From NCBI RefSeq assembly GCF_007673775.1, contig NZ_VEAF01000003.1, forward strand, positions 248,001-312,000: a stretch of 64,000 nt of DNA. The letters are read 5' to 3'. Of the stretch, positions 18,522 to 26,989 are shown in pieces. Position numbers and translations under genes: made by a program. Under the pieces are notes generated by a model. It was not told the origin of the DNA and did no database searches. It saw nothing but the letters and a program-made list of their open reading frames with translations. The first letter of the stretch is position 1. Each line of letters starts with the position of its first letter. The DNA comes from Curtobacterium sp. 9128. GTDB lineage: Bacteria > Actinomycetota > Actinomycetes > Actinomycetales > Microbacteriaceae.

Positions 18522-19418
18522 TCAGGCGCTGGAGTGGAGGCCCAGGTCCAGCTGGACGCGCGGCGGCGCCGTGGCCGGTCCGCGTCGTGTCACCGAGAGC
18601 GCCGCTGCGAGGTTCGCGCGCTGAACGGACTCGACCGCGCTGAAGCCCTCAGCGAGGCTGGCGATGAACGTCCCCACGTGGCAGTCACCCGCCCCGGTCG
18701 TGTCGACGGCTCTCCGAGGACCGCCGGGTACCGGCACGTGTCGACCGACACCGTCCGTCTCGGTGACCAGCCAGCAGCCGTCCGGACCGGTCCTGACGAT
18801 GATCCCGGCGAGGGAGGGGTGGTCGCGCAGGAGCACCTGCGCCGCCGCCGCGGGTCCCAGACCGGTCATGAGATGCGACTCGCGTTCGTTCAGCGAGAGC
18901 CACGTCGCCCGTCGGAGGACGGGTTCGAGGAGGTGTGGTCGGAGTGAGGCCACGAGGGGGCCCGGATCGAACACCGTCGTCACACCGTCGGGGAGTGCCG
19001 TGAACCACCGTGCGGCGGTTCGCCCGTGGGCGAAGGCGAGCTCGTACCCCGACAGGTACACGACGTCGCCCTCGTCCGTGACGACGCCGTCCAGGTCGTC
19101 GTCGGTGAGGGAGCCGTCGACCCCGGGGACGGTGACGTAGGTACGTTCCCCGGACGCGTCCACGAGACCGATGCAGAACCCGGTGTCGCCGTCCTCGGTG
19201 GGGGGCAGGAGGAGCTCGATGTGTTCCGCGTGGAACGCGCCCCGGATCCTGTCACCGTTCGGTCCCGTTCCGTGCCGACCGACCAGGCCGGCGCGCATGC
19301 CGTGACGCGCTGCCGCCGCCAGCACGTTGAACGCACCGGCCGCCGACGTCTCGGACGCTTCCGCGAGGACGTCTCCGCCCTGCTCCGGCAGCGCCGGGAC
19401 GAAGGCGACGACGTCCAC
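18522..19418 (-). CDS. PfkB/ribokinase-family kinase
   Basis: 298 aa from a GTG, with DTTGAGDCHVG near the C terminus (catalytic Asp and anion hole) and an EQGGDVLAEASETSAAGAFNVLAAA substrate region. The family phosphorylates sugars, nucleosides or hydroxymethylpyrimidine. The reading frame continues upstream of the GTG with RRLLVVGSAAVDVV, the expected first beta strand. No ATG, GTG or TTG exists there before an in-frame stop, but a CTG at 19466 overlaps the PurM-like stop (CTGA). The true start may therefore be CTG, giving 314 aa. It is last in operon A. Confidence 0.85.
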   Translation of the reverse strand: MDVVAFVPALPEQGGDVLAEASETSAAGAFNVLAAAARHGMRAGLVGRHGTGPNGDRIRGAFHAEHIELLLPPTEDGDTGFCIGLVDASGERTYVTVPGVDGSLTDDDLDGVVTDEGDVVYLSGYELAFAHGRTAARWFTALPDGVTTVFDPGPLVASLRPHLLEPVLRRATWLSLNERESHLMTGLGPAAAAQVLLRDHPSLAGIIVRTGPDGCWLVTETDGVGRHVPVPGGPRRAVDTTGAGDCHVGTFIASLAEGFSAVESVQRANLAAALSVTRRGPATAPPRVQLDLGLHSSA

Positions 19419-19462
19419 CGCGGCGCTGCCGACGACGAGCAGCCGCCTCCCCGCCGTCGGCG

Positions 19463-20575
19463 TCAGCGCGCGCCCGACTGGGGGAGGTGTGACTCAGCGC
19501 CCTCGTACACGACGCCCAGGGGCCGGACGTCGACGGATCGGCGCCCGTCCTCGACATGCCCGGCGACGAGCGCGGGGAGGCCGACCGACTCGGCCGCTTC
19601 GACGATCGCGCGACCGCCGCCGGGCTCGACGATCACGACCATGCCGACGCCCATGTTCAGGGTCGAGTAGGCGTCACGCTCGTCCATGCCGGCTGCGTCC
19701 GTCAGGATGCGCAGGGCTTCGGGCACCGCGGGGAGGTCCTCGATGACGTACCGCACCTCCGCGGCGCTGCGCATGACCTTCACGAGGCCGTGCCCGGTGA
19801 TCGGGTTCAGGTACTTGGGCCAGGCGTCCCGCTCGTGCAGCGCGCGCACGAACGGCGCGTAGATGTGCGTCGGTGTCAGCAACGCCTCGCCGAGTGTCTT
19901 CCCGTCGGACAGTCGTTGACTCCAGGACAGTTCCGTCGAATCGACGATGTGGCGCGCGAGCGAAGCGCCGTTGGCGTGGAGTCCGCTGCTCGCGACGAAG
20001 ACGATCTCGTCACCGGCTGCGATCCGGTCGCCGAGGACGGCACGTCGTCCCTTCGGTACCTTGCCGAGCGCGCACCCGGCGAGTTCGAGCGCCCCGGGCA
20101 CGACGACGCCGGGCAGCGCGGGGGACTCCCCGCCGCCCCAGCTCGCTCCGGCGAGCCGGCATCCCTCGGCCCATCCCTCCAGCAGTGAACGTGAACGATC
20201 GACGTCGGCGTACCAGTTCGCGTCGCCCGTGGCGAAGTACGCCAGCACGGTGACCGGGAGTGCGCCGACGGAGACCAGGTCGTTCACGATGGCGGCGACG
20301 GCGTCGATCGCGATCGCGGCGAAGTGGTCCTCACCGGTGGCGTCGAGGTACTCCTGCGCGAGCAGCGCCTTGGTGCCGAGGCCCTCCATGACGATCCCGA
20401 GCTGCTCGTCCCCTGTCTCGAGGACGTAGGCAGTCGTGCCTCGAGCGCCCGCGAGTTCGGACATCCCGGAGCCCTCGAGCGAACCTGCGGAAGCAGCGGC
20501 AGTCGTCACCGCCATTTGTTTGACGACGTCGAGGACGTCGTAGTCGACTCCAGCGTCCCGGTACAGATCAGCCAC
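19463..20575 (-). CDS. PurM-like protein (AIR synthetase paralogue)
   Basis: 370 aa, GTG start overlapping the adenylation gene by 8 bp. PurM signatures: EGLGTKALLA (phosphate loop), DAVAAIVNDLVSVGALPVTV, GCRLAGASWGGGESPALPG and the LAGCALGKV strand. PurM closes the imidazole ring to make aminoimidazole ribotide (AIR) in purine synthesis. Relatives ThiL, SelD and HypE use the same ATP-binding fold. Its placement inside an NRPS/HisG-like operon, away from pur genes, suggests a pathway-specific role. Whether it makes AIR or activates another phosphorylated intermediate cannot be told. Confidence 0.85.
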   Translation of the reverse strand: MADLYRDAGVDYDVLDVVKQMAVTTAAASAGSLEGSGMSELAGARGTTAYVLETGDEQLGIVMEGLGTKALLAQEYLDATGEDHFAAIAIDAVAAIVNDLVSVGALPVTVLAYFATGDANWYADVDRSRSLLEGWAEGCRLAGASWGGGESPALPGVVVPGALELAGCALGKVPKGRRAVLGDRIAAGDEIVFVASSGLHANGASLARHIVDSTELSWSQRLSDGKTLGEALLTPTHIYAPFVRALHERDAWPKYLNPITGHGLVKVMRSAAEVRYVIEDLPAVPEALRILTDAAGMDERDAYSTLNMGVGMVVIVEPGGGRAIVEAAESVGLPALVAGHVEDGRRSVDVRPLGVVYEGAESHLPQSGAR

Positions 20576-22070
20576 GGGTCTTCTCCTCGAGGGTTGGGTT
20601 GTCCGACGCTAGCAGCCGGCTGATCGCGCGTCGATCGACCTTGCTGCTCGCCGAGAGGGGCAGTGTCGGCACCAGGACGATGCGGACGGGGACGACGGGC
20701 AGAGCGATGCGGTCTACCAGCCGTGCGCGGATCTCGCGGCCCGTCATGTCGACCGCGTCGTCGAGGACGACGACGGCGCCGAGGCGCTGCGCGGAGCGCG
20801 CGTCCGTGAAGACGCCGACGGCGCAGTCAGCGATGCCGTCGAGCGACCGGACGGCCTGTTCGACCTCGCCGATCTCGACACGGTGCCCGGCGATCTTGAC
20901 CTGGTCGTCGTCGCGACCGACGAACTCGAGACAGCCGTCCTCGCGTCGGCGGACGACGTCCCCGGTCCGGTAGGAACGGGCGCCGTTCCCGTCGAGCACG
21001 AACCGCTCGGCCGTGAGCGCCGGACGACCGACGTACCCGGTGGCGATCCTCGCACTGCTGATCCAGAGCTCCCCGGACTCGCCCTGGTGCACATCCGCTC
21101 CTGAGGGGTCGGTGATCCGTGCCGTGGTATCGGGCAGGATGTTGCCGATGCTCGTCCAACGTGCCTCCGTGGTGGCCAGGACGTCGATGCGTTCGAACGT
21201 GGCGACGATCGTGCACTCGGTCGGCCCGTACATGTTGACGACCTGCGGCGGCTCGCCGGGAACACGCCGGCACCAGGTGCGGGTCGCCTCCAGGTCGAAC
21301 GCCTCTCCGCCCGTCACGAGGAGACGGCAGTCAGGCAGCCCCGAGCCGGTTCCTCGCTCGGCGTCGACGAGACGGCGCAGCACGGACGGTACGAGGTGCA
21401 GCACGCTGACCTGTTGCGTACGGAGGAAGTCGAGGAGCCTGTGCGGGTCGTGCACGACGTGGTCGTCGGCGACCACGAGGCAGGCGCCTGAGGCGAACGC
21501 ATTCCACATCTCCCAGATCGAGTAGTCGAACGCCGGCGAGTGCACCATGGAGAACACGTCGTCGGGCCGGTACGCGAACTCGGACGTCGACCACTCGAGG
21601 AGCGATTCGAGGCTCCCCCGCGAGATCTCGACTCCTTTGGGCTCGCCGGTCGTACCGGAGGTGTAGATGACGTAGGCGGCCGTCTCGGCGAGCGGCCCCT
21701 CCACGTCGGTGAGCCGGCGAAGTGCGAACTCGCTCCCCGGCTCGATGAGCGCCCCGGCCCCGCTGTCAGCGAGCACGAAGTCACGGCGCGCAGCGGGCAT
21801 GTCGGGGTTCACCGGGATCCAGGCGAGGCCGGCGTCGACGACGGCGAGGATGCTGATCACGGTCGTCGCCGACCGCTCCGCCATGACCGCGACGCCCGCG
21901 CCCGGCTGCAGCTCGAGGGCGCGGAGCGCTGCGGATCGTGCCCCGACCACTTCGGACAGCGCTTCGTACGTCCAGGTGGAATCGCGGGTCCGGAGCGCCG
22001 GACTCGTGGGACGTGCGCGGGCCTGTTCCCGGATGATCTGCGGCAGTGCGACCGAGGGGAGCGTGCTCAC
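20568..22070 (-). CDS. Stand-alone NRPS adenylation domain
   Basis: 500 aa, one complete AMP-forming adenylation domain. Core motifs in order: A3 YTSGTTGEPKGVE, A4 FDYSIWEMWNAF, A5 NMYGPTECTI, A7 YRTGDVVRR, A8 GRDDDQVKIAGHRVEIGEVE, A10 PLSASSKVDR with the catalytic Lys. It activates a carboxylic acid as adenylate and loads the carrier protein encoded just before it. Hand alignment to GrsA gives the pocket code D-Y-W-H-V-G-M-I-V-K; the closest code I recall is that for Thr (DFWNIGMVHK), so an alpha-amino acid is likely. Start overlaps the carrier stop (ATGA). Confidence 0.93.
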   Translation of the reverse strand: MSTLPSVALPQIIREQARARPTSPALRTRDSTWTYEALSEVVGARSAALRALELQPGAGVAVMAERSATTVISILAVVDAGLAWIPVNPDMPAARRDFVLADSGAGALIEPGSEFALRRLTDVEGPLAETAAYVIYTSGTTGEPKGVEISRGSLESLLEWSTSEFAYRPDDVFSMVHSPAFDYSIWEMWNAFASGACLVVADDHVVHDPHRLLDFLRTQQVSVLHLVPSVLRRLVDAERGTGSGLPDCRLLVTGGEAFDLEATRTWCRRVPGEPPQVVNMYGPTECTIVATFERIDVLATTEARWTSIGNILPDTTARITDPSGADVHQGESGELWISSARIATGYVGRPALTAERFVLDGNGARSYRTGDVVRRREDGCLEFVGRDDDQVKIAGHRVEIGEVEQAVRSLDGIADCAVGVFTDARSAQRLGAVVVLDDAVDMTGREIRARLVDRIALPVVPVRIVLVPTLPLSASSKVDRRAISRLLASDNPTLEEKTRG

Positions 22071-22318
22071 GTCGTCGGCTCGTCTCGGAGACGGCCGAGG
22101 GCCTCGGCCATCTCCCGCGGGGTGGACAGGGCGTAGAAGTCAGCCATCTCGGGTTCGATCCCGAGGTCGCTGTGCGCTCGTTCCGCGATCTCCTCGGCGG
22201 CGAGTGAGTCCCCGCCGAGCTCGAAGTAGTCACTGTCGACGCTGACCGGAGTGTCGAGGACGTCACTCCAGATCGCGGCGAGTCGGGAGGCTTCCGCCGT
22301 GTGCGGGTCAGTGGTCAA
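22067..22318 (-). CDS. Stand-alone peptidyl carrier protein
   Basis: 83 aa, translated from TTG 22318, which lies inside the last codons of the MFS gene. GGAG sits 8 bp upstream of the TTG. The phosphopantetheine motif is SDYFELGGDSLAAEEI with attachment Ser38. The small size is normal for a free-standing PCP. It probably receives the amino acid from the adenylation protein and presents it to the stand-alone condensation protein of the same operon. No phosphopantetheinyl transferase gene is in the window, so it must rely on one elsewhere. Confidence 0.9.
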   Translation of the reverse strand: MTTDPHTAEASRLAAIWSDVLDTPVSVDSDYFELGGDSLAAEEIAERAHSDLGIEPEMADFYALSTPREMAEALGRLRDEPTT

Positions 22319-23540
22319 TGGAGGTGCTCCGTTCTGTCTTCTGTGGGGCGTCGGGAACCCGGAACGCGGCGGTCGCGGCGACGGCGCCGGCTGCGGCGAC
22401 CGTTGCGGCCACCACGAACCAGACAGGCGCACCGTGTGTCACGCCGAGTGCGGCCGTCGCGGGCATCACCGCAGCCACGATCTGTGCGGCGAGGCCGAAC
22501 AGCGCGACGTCCTGAGCCTGCGAAGTGTCTCTGGCGATGTCGTAGGACATGGCCCAGGCTCCGGCGGCGGCCAGGACTTCGGCGCTCGTCGCGAGGAGCG
22601 TGATCAGTCCGATGCACACGGTGGCGCCGGCAGGGCCACCGTGCGTCGCGAGCGGGAGCAGCGACAGCGCTGCTGCCAGTGCGCCGGCGGCGAGTGCGTT
22701 CGCGGTTGCCCCCCGTCGGAGCGTGTCGACCCGGGAGGCGGCGCGGCGCTGGAGTGCGATGGAGAGCACGGCGTTCAGCACGAAGACCCCGCTGATGGTC
22801 CAGACCGGTGCCGCGGTGTTCCGCGTGATCTGCAGCGGCAGGCCGGTCTCGAGTGTGCCGGCACCGACACCGACGACCACCCCCGAAGCGAGCGCGAACA
22901 GCGCGAAGCGCATCTGACCGGCCGGCCGGGTCCGTTGCGGCGACGGGTCGGTGGTCGACAGCCGCCCCGCCCGCCCGCCCGGGAGCGTCAGCGTCGCGAC
23001 GGACACCCCGAGGAACGACACCGCGTTCACGACGACCAGGGTCTGCAGTGCGGGGGTGGTGTCGATGGCGAGCGGGACCGACGCGACCAGCGCACCGACG
23101 GCCGCACCGATGTTGAAGCTGTTGCGGAGGGACGCCCTGGCGACCACACGCTGTGGTGCCGGCGTGAGGAGGAACAGCAGCCGGAGCTGTGCAGGCCGCG
23201 CGGCAGCTTCACAGCTCGCAGCGATGACCACGATCACGAAGTACGCGCCGAGCGAGTCCGCGGCGGGCAGGACGGCGAAGACGATGACCCTGGCGACACC
23301 GCAGAGCAACAGCAGCTGTCGGGGGCTGCGACGATCCGCGTAGCGACCTGCAGGGACGGTGACGAGGATGCCGGCCACGACCGCTGCGGAGGCGGTCACG
23401 CCGATGGCTCCGGTGCTCTGGCCGAGGACGTCCGATGCGTAGACGACGGAGCCGGTCAGGAACGCACCCGTCCCGACGGCGTCGACGAAGGAGATGACGA
23501 TCAGGGTCCGCAGCGGTCCCTCTGCCCGAGGACGTCTCAT
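22308..23540 (-). CDS. Major facilitator superfamily exporter
   Basis: 410 aa from ATG 23540 (overlaps the condensation-gene stop, ATGA), about twelve hydrophobic segments. The loop between TM2 and TM3 has the MFS motif A form GRYADRRSPRQLL. The two halves are separated by a cytoplasmic linker rich in Pro and Arg around residue 190. Its position between condensation and carrier-protein genes points to export of the finished product or self-protection. The substrate is inferred from context only. Confidence 0.88.
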   Translation of the reverse strand: MRRPRAEGPLRTLIVISFVDAVGTGAFLTGSVVYASDVLGQSTGAIGVTASAAVVAGILVTVPAGRYADRRSPRQLLLLCGVARVIVFAVLPAADSLGAYFVIVVIAASCEAAARPAQLRLLFLLTPAPQRVVARASLRNSFNIGAAVGALVASVPLAIDTTPALQTLVVVNAVSFLGVSVATLTLPGGRAGRLSTTDPSPQRTRPAGQMRFALFALASGVVVGVGAGTLETGLPLQITRNTAAPVWTISGVFVLNAVLSIALQRRAASRVDTLRRGATANALAAGALAAALSLLPLATHGGPAGATVCIGLITLLATSAEVLAAAGAWAMSYDIARDTSQAQDVALFGLAAQIVAAVMPATAALGVTHGAPVWFVVAATVAAAGAVAATAAFRVPDAPQKTERSTSIDH

Positions 23541-24745
23541 GCGTTCTCCCTGCGGGCTTCTGCGAGGAGCGCTGACAGCCCGTCGTTGAAGGACCTGACG
23601 GCAGAACGCACCGCATCGCGGTCGTAGGCCGCGGTCCGGTACAGCACGTCGACGCTCACCACGTCGCCCAACGACACGTAGACGCACAGGTCCCGACGGG
23701 TCGCGTCGTCGGGCGGCACGATCTCGGACGCGGCTCCGCGCGGTGTCGCCGACCGGGCGCGGCGCTCGTCGACGACGGTGAAGAGCATCGTGTACGGGGC
23801 GTCCCGTCCGAGCACCTCACGCGCGACGGTGTCGACGTGCGCTCGCTGGTGGTCGGCTCCGGCGAGGATCTCGTCGCGGATCGTGTGGACCCGTTCCGAG
23901 GCGGACGCCCCCGGTGGGATCACCGGTGCGAGCAGGAGCGCGTTGGCGAAGTAGCCGACCGAGGTCCGAGCCTCGCGCGGGCGGCCGGCGGTGTGTGTCG
24001 CGATCACGGGCCGTCGGACGTGCGCCAGCGCGGACCCGGCCCAGGCCGCCATCGAGATCGCAGTCGCGGTCGCTCGGAGGGCCCCACCTGCCTGCCGGAG
24101 CTCGGCAGGCGAGACGTCGAGCTCCCGCTGGTACCAGGACGCCGACGGACGTGCGTCGTGCACGCCGGGGGTGCGGCCGACGATCCCGGTGGACCACTCT
24201 GCCTCCTTGATGCGTCCGAAGTGCGAGGCGTACTCGCTCCGGGCCGTCGGCCACCACTCCTGCTGGGCGACGGCGAACTGTTCGTAGTCTGAACTCCCCG
24301 TCGGCTTCCGTCCGGCCAGCACCGCTCGGACGTGGTCCGTGATGACGCTCTGACTGACGCCGTCCGTGACGAGGTGGTGCACGGCGACCCAGAGCACCGC
24401 TCCGGCGTCGACGACGCCGGGCGCCAACACGAAGCTCCGCAGCAGGGGTCCCGTCGAGTCCGCCTGCAGCGACCCGAGACGTTCCCGCGCCTCGTCGACC
24501 GTCGTCACGGTCACGATCGGCGCCGGGGGAGCGTCACGCTCCACACCGTCCTCACCGCTCGTGTACCGCAGTGCGCTGTGCGAGCCGACCAGAGAGGTGA
24601 TCGCGTGCTCGGCGCGGGAGACTTCGTCCTCGGTCGGGAGGGGGAACGTGAGGTGCTCCCAGTACATGCGGAGCCCACGGCCCACGGTCGCGGTGAAGTC
24701 CGTCATCGCCTGCTGCTGTTGCGACAGCACGGCGGCGGTGGTCAT
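23537..24745 (-). CDS. Stand-alone NRPS condensation-domain protein
   Basis: 402 aa. The condensation/chloramphenicol-acetyltransferase-like fold is marked by HHLVTDG at residues 123-129 (HHxxxDG; His124 is the general base), and by a later SVGYFANALLLAP, the counterpart of the (V)G.F.N....R motif. It would join the carrier-bound aminoacyl group to an amine or alcohol acceptor. Because only one A and one PCP are present, the acceptor is probably a free small molecule made by the other operon enzymes, not a second carrier-bound residue. Starts at ATG 24745, overlapping the reductase stop. Confidence 0.88.
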   Translation of the reverse strand: MTTAAVLSQQQQAMTDFTATVGRGLRMYWEHLTFPLPTEDEVSRAEHAITSLVGSHSALRYTSGEDGVERDAPPAPIVTVTTVDEARERLGSLQADSTGPLLRSFVLAPGVVDAGAVLWVAVHHLVTDGVSQSVITDHVRAVLAGRKPTGSSDYEQFAVAQQEWWPTARSEYASHFGRIKEAEWSTGIVGRTPGVHDARPSASWYQRELDVSPAELRQAGGALRATATAISMAAWAGSALAHVRRPVIATHTAGRPREARTSVGYFANALLLAPVIPPGASASERVHTIRDEILAGADHQRAHVDTVAREVLGRDAPYTMLFTVVDERRARSATPRGAASEIVPPDDATRRDLCVYVSLGDVVSVDVLYRTAAYDRDAVRSAVRSFNDGLSALLAEARRENA

Positions 24746-25704
24746 GCTCGCGCAGCGGCGGACAACGCCGCCGCGGTGTGGGCGCGCAACGGCTCGGTGA
24801 CGGCGGCGACGTTCCGCGCGACGTGGTCGGCGTTCGTGGTGCCGACCAGCGCTCCGGTCACGCCGCGCTGCGCGACGACCCACTGCAGCGCCGCATCGAC
24901 GAGTTGCACGTCTCCCTCCGTCGCTGCAGTCGACAGCGCCTCGAGCCGCTGGTCGATCCCCGTGCGAGCCTCCGGCGCGAAGAAACGGAGGTAGTTCTCG
25001 TCGACGAAGAAGTCGTCCCGCGCCACCGCGCCGCCACGCCAATCGTCGTAGTGGCGGCGCTGTCGCTCGGCGAGGAGTCCGTATGCGAGGGTGCCGTACG
25101 TGACGATGCCGGTCCCGTACTGGGTCGCGCTGTCGACCTGGTCGTCGTACGTGTCCAGGTCCAGCAGGCTCATCGGCATCTGGAGGACGTCGACCGGTGC
25201 GACCGACCGGCAGAGCGTGACGTCCGCGGAGCCGTAGTTCGACAGCCCGATCGCGCGGACCAGTCCCTCGGCCTTCAGGTCGTTCATCGCTCCCCACGTC
25301 TCCGCGAGGGGAACGACGTCCGATGGCCAGTGCAGCAGGTAGACATCGACGTGGTCACGACCGAGGCGTTGGAGGCCGGCCTGGAGCTCGCGACGCATGC
25401 CGGCAGCTGTGTAGGCGTCGTCCGGCTCGGGAGCGAGCTTCGTCGAGACCTGGACATCCGGGTGGTCCGCCAGGACCTGGCCGACGATCGCTTCGGAACC
25501 GCCTCCACCGCCGTACACGTGCGCGGTGTCCACCCAGTTGACGCCGAGGTCGACGGCGCGGGCGAGGGCGCTGGCAGCCGCGTCGGCGTCGACCTTGCCC
25601 CACGTCGTCCCGCCCCCGATCTCCCACGCGCCGAACCCCAGGGTGGTCAGTTGCACGCCGGAGCGACCGAGGGGCCGCTGCTCGATGGTGTCCGCCCGGC
25701 TCAC
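24742..25704 (-). CDS. Aldo/keto reductase
   Basis: 320 aa, GTG start overlapping the previous stop (GTGA). The TIM-barrel NADPH-dependent oxidoreductase tetrad is visible: Asp and Tyr in NWVDTAHVYGGG, Lys in VSTKLAPEPDD and His in VYLLHWPSD. The cofactor end is seen in GALVGTTNADHV. It would reduce a carbonyl (or oxidise an alcohol) in the operon A pathway. The group is close to the general AKR11/13-like bacterial enzymes; the substrate is unknown. Confidence 0.92.
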   Translation of the reverse strand: MSRADTIEQRPLGRSGVQLTTLGFGAWEIGGGTTWGKVDADAAASALARAVDLGVNWVDTAHVYGGGGGSEAIVGQVLADHPDVQVSTKLAPEPDDAYTAAGMRRELQAGLQRLGRDHVDVYLLHWPSDVVPLAETWGAMNDLKAEGLVRAIGLSNYGSADVTLCRSVAPVDVLQMPMSLLDLDTYDDQVDSATQYGTGIVTYGTLAYGLLAERQRRHYDDWRGGAVARDDFFVDENYLRFFAPEARTGIDQRLEALSTAATEGDVQLVDAALQWVVAQRGVTGALVGTTNADHVARNVAAVTEPLRAHTAAALSAAARA

Positions 25705-26402
25705 GTGAGCACCGGAACCGGGAGTTCGAGCGCGCGTTCCCATTCGTGGCCCTCCCCGTCGTCGCGCGCGGTGAGGCACGCGCTGAGGTGTCGTGCGTAG
25801 GCGTCCGCGTGGCTCGCGACGTGCGAACGGACGGCGTCTCGCGCGTCCCGGCTGATCTGCCTGCTCCACTCGAGTGTCGCGAGACGCTCGGCCAGGAGCC
25901 TGCCCCAGCCGTTCAGGCGACACTGACGCTCGACCGAGTGCGTGCCTCGGAACTTGTACGCCACAGGGAACCGGTACATGAGCTCGGCGAACTGGAGAGC
26001 GGTGAGGAGCTCGGCCAGGTCGTCCGCGCGCCGCGTGAGCTCGGCCACGCCGAGTACCGCATCCACCGCGGCCTCCGAGGCGAGGTAGACGTTGCCGACG
26101 AAGACACCCGAATCCCGGCACGCTGAGTCGAACGCGTCGAGTGCGATGACGAGTTGCGCGACCGCGTACAGGGGCGAGTCCTCCGCGGGTGGCGCGGCCC
26201 ACCGCGCTTCGAGTTCGGCGACCAGGTCGTCGCCCGACTGGTCCGTCTCGAGCCGGGCGTCCGGGTCGGAGAAGGACCGGAGACGGAGGGCGGCTGCCGA
26301 GCCGTCCCGATCGGGCAGGAGGAGGTCGACACCGTCGACTTCGTCGAGCGTGAGTATCCGGAGGTCCGGACGGACCTCTCGGAGCGGGACACGGAAGGTC
26401 AT
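25701..26402 (-). CDS. Unknown 233-aa protein of operon A
   Basis: 233 aa, ATG 26402 overlapping the HisG-like stop; its own stop overlaps the reductase start. It is mainly helical, soluble, with no signal peptide or membrane segment. Notable parts: an acidic start (ILTLDEVDGVDLLLPDRDG), a long helical middle (LYAVAQLVIALDAFDSACRD) and a conserved-looking SVERQCRLNGWGRLLAERLA segment with one Cys. I cannot assign a family. Its place between the HisG-like and reductase genes suggests an enzyme acting on the first phosphoribosyl intermediate or a scaffold; this is speculation. Confidence 0.85.
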   Translation of the reverse strand: MTFRVPLREVRPDLRILTLDEVDGVDLLLPDRDGSAAALRLRSFSDPDARLETDQSGDDLVAELEARWAAPPAEDSPLYAVAQLVIALDAFDSACRDSGVFVGNVYLASEAAVDAVLGVAELTRRADDLAELLTALQFAELMYRFPVAYKFRGTHSVERQCRLNGWGRLLAERLATLEWSRQISRDARDAVRSHVASHADAYARHLSACLTARDDGEGHEWERALELPVPVLT

Positions 26403-26989
26403 GCGTTCTCCAGACGGTAGTTGCCGATGGTCCGTCCCGCCGCTTCGAGGAGCTCCTCGGGAAGGGTGAGGCCAGGTCGGGCGATGAGGACCACGCTGCA
26501 GCGCATCAGGTCGTCGACGGCCACGAGCCCACGCGCACGGAGCGTGTCGCCGGTCTCCACGCAGTCGATCGCCGCGGAGGCGAGACTCGGGACGTACGTC
26601 TCCGTCGATCCGTGCGTCGGGATGACCCGGACCGCGTTGCGCGTGTGCTGCGCGATGTAGCGGCGAGCGAGGTTGGGGTACTCGGACGCCACGGTCACGC
26701 CGGAGACCGGTGCGTCGAGATCGAAGTCGGGATCCCGAGCGATCAGACTGAGCCTGATCGAGTACCAGTGCAGGTCCAACAACTCGTCGACGACAGCACC
26801 GGACTCCGCGATCCACTCCTCGCCGGTGACACCCGCGTCGAGGTGACCCGTGGCGACCAGACCCGGGATGTCCTGCAGCCGGAGCGAGTAGACGACCGCG
26901 TCGATGCCTGCAGTCGCGATGGCTGCGGCCAGGTGGGTGGAACGTTCTCGGAGCCTGCCCTTCGGCAGGCCGATCCGGAGCCCGGTCAC
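26399..26989 (-). CDS. HisG-like ATP phosphoribosyltransferase paralogue
   Basis: 196 aa, GTG start overlapping the MazG-like stop (GTGA). It matches the catalytic core of HisG: LRIGLPKGRL at the N terminus, HLDAGVTGEEWIAE (the D.GI.G.D motif) and THGSTETYVPSLASAAID with the PRPP-phosphate loop, then CVETGDTLRARGL. HisG joins ATP and PRPP to phosphoribosyl-ATP. Its length fits the short catalytic form without the C-terminal regulatory domain; no HisZ partner is nearby. No other his gene is in the window. A HisG homologue is known to start coformycin/pentostatin biosynthesis, a precedent for a secondary-metabolic role. Confidence 0.88.
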   Translation of the reverse strand: MTGLRIGLPKGRLRERSTHLAAAIATAGIDAVVYSLRLQDIPGLVATGHLDAGVTGEEWIAESGAVVDELLDLHWYSIRLSLIARDPDFDLDAPVSGVTVASEYPNLARRYIAQHTRNAVRVIPTHGSTETYVPSLASAAIDCVETGDTLRARGLVAVDDLMRCSVVLIARPGLTLPEELLEAAGRTIGNYRLENA

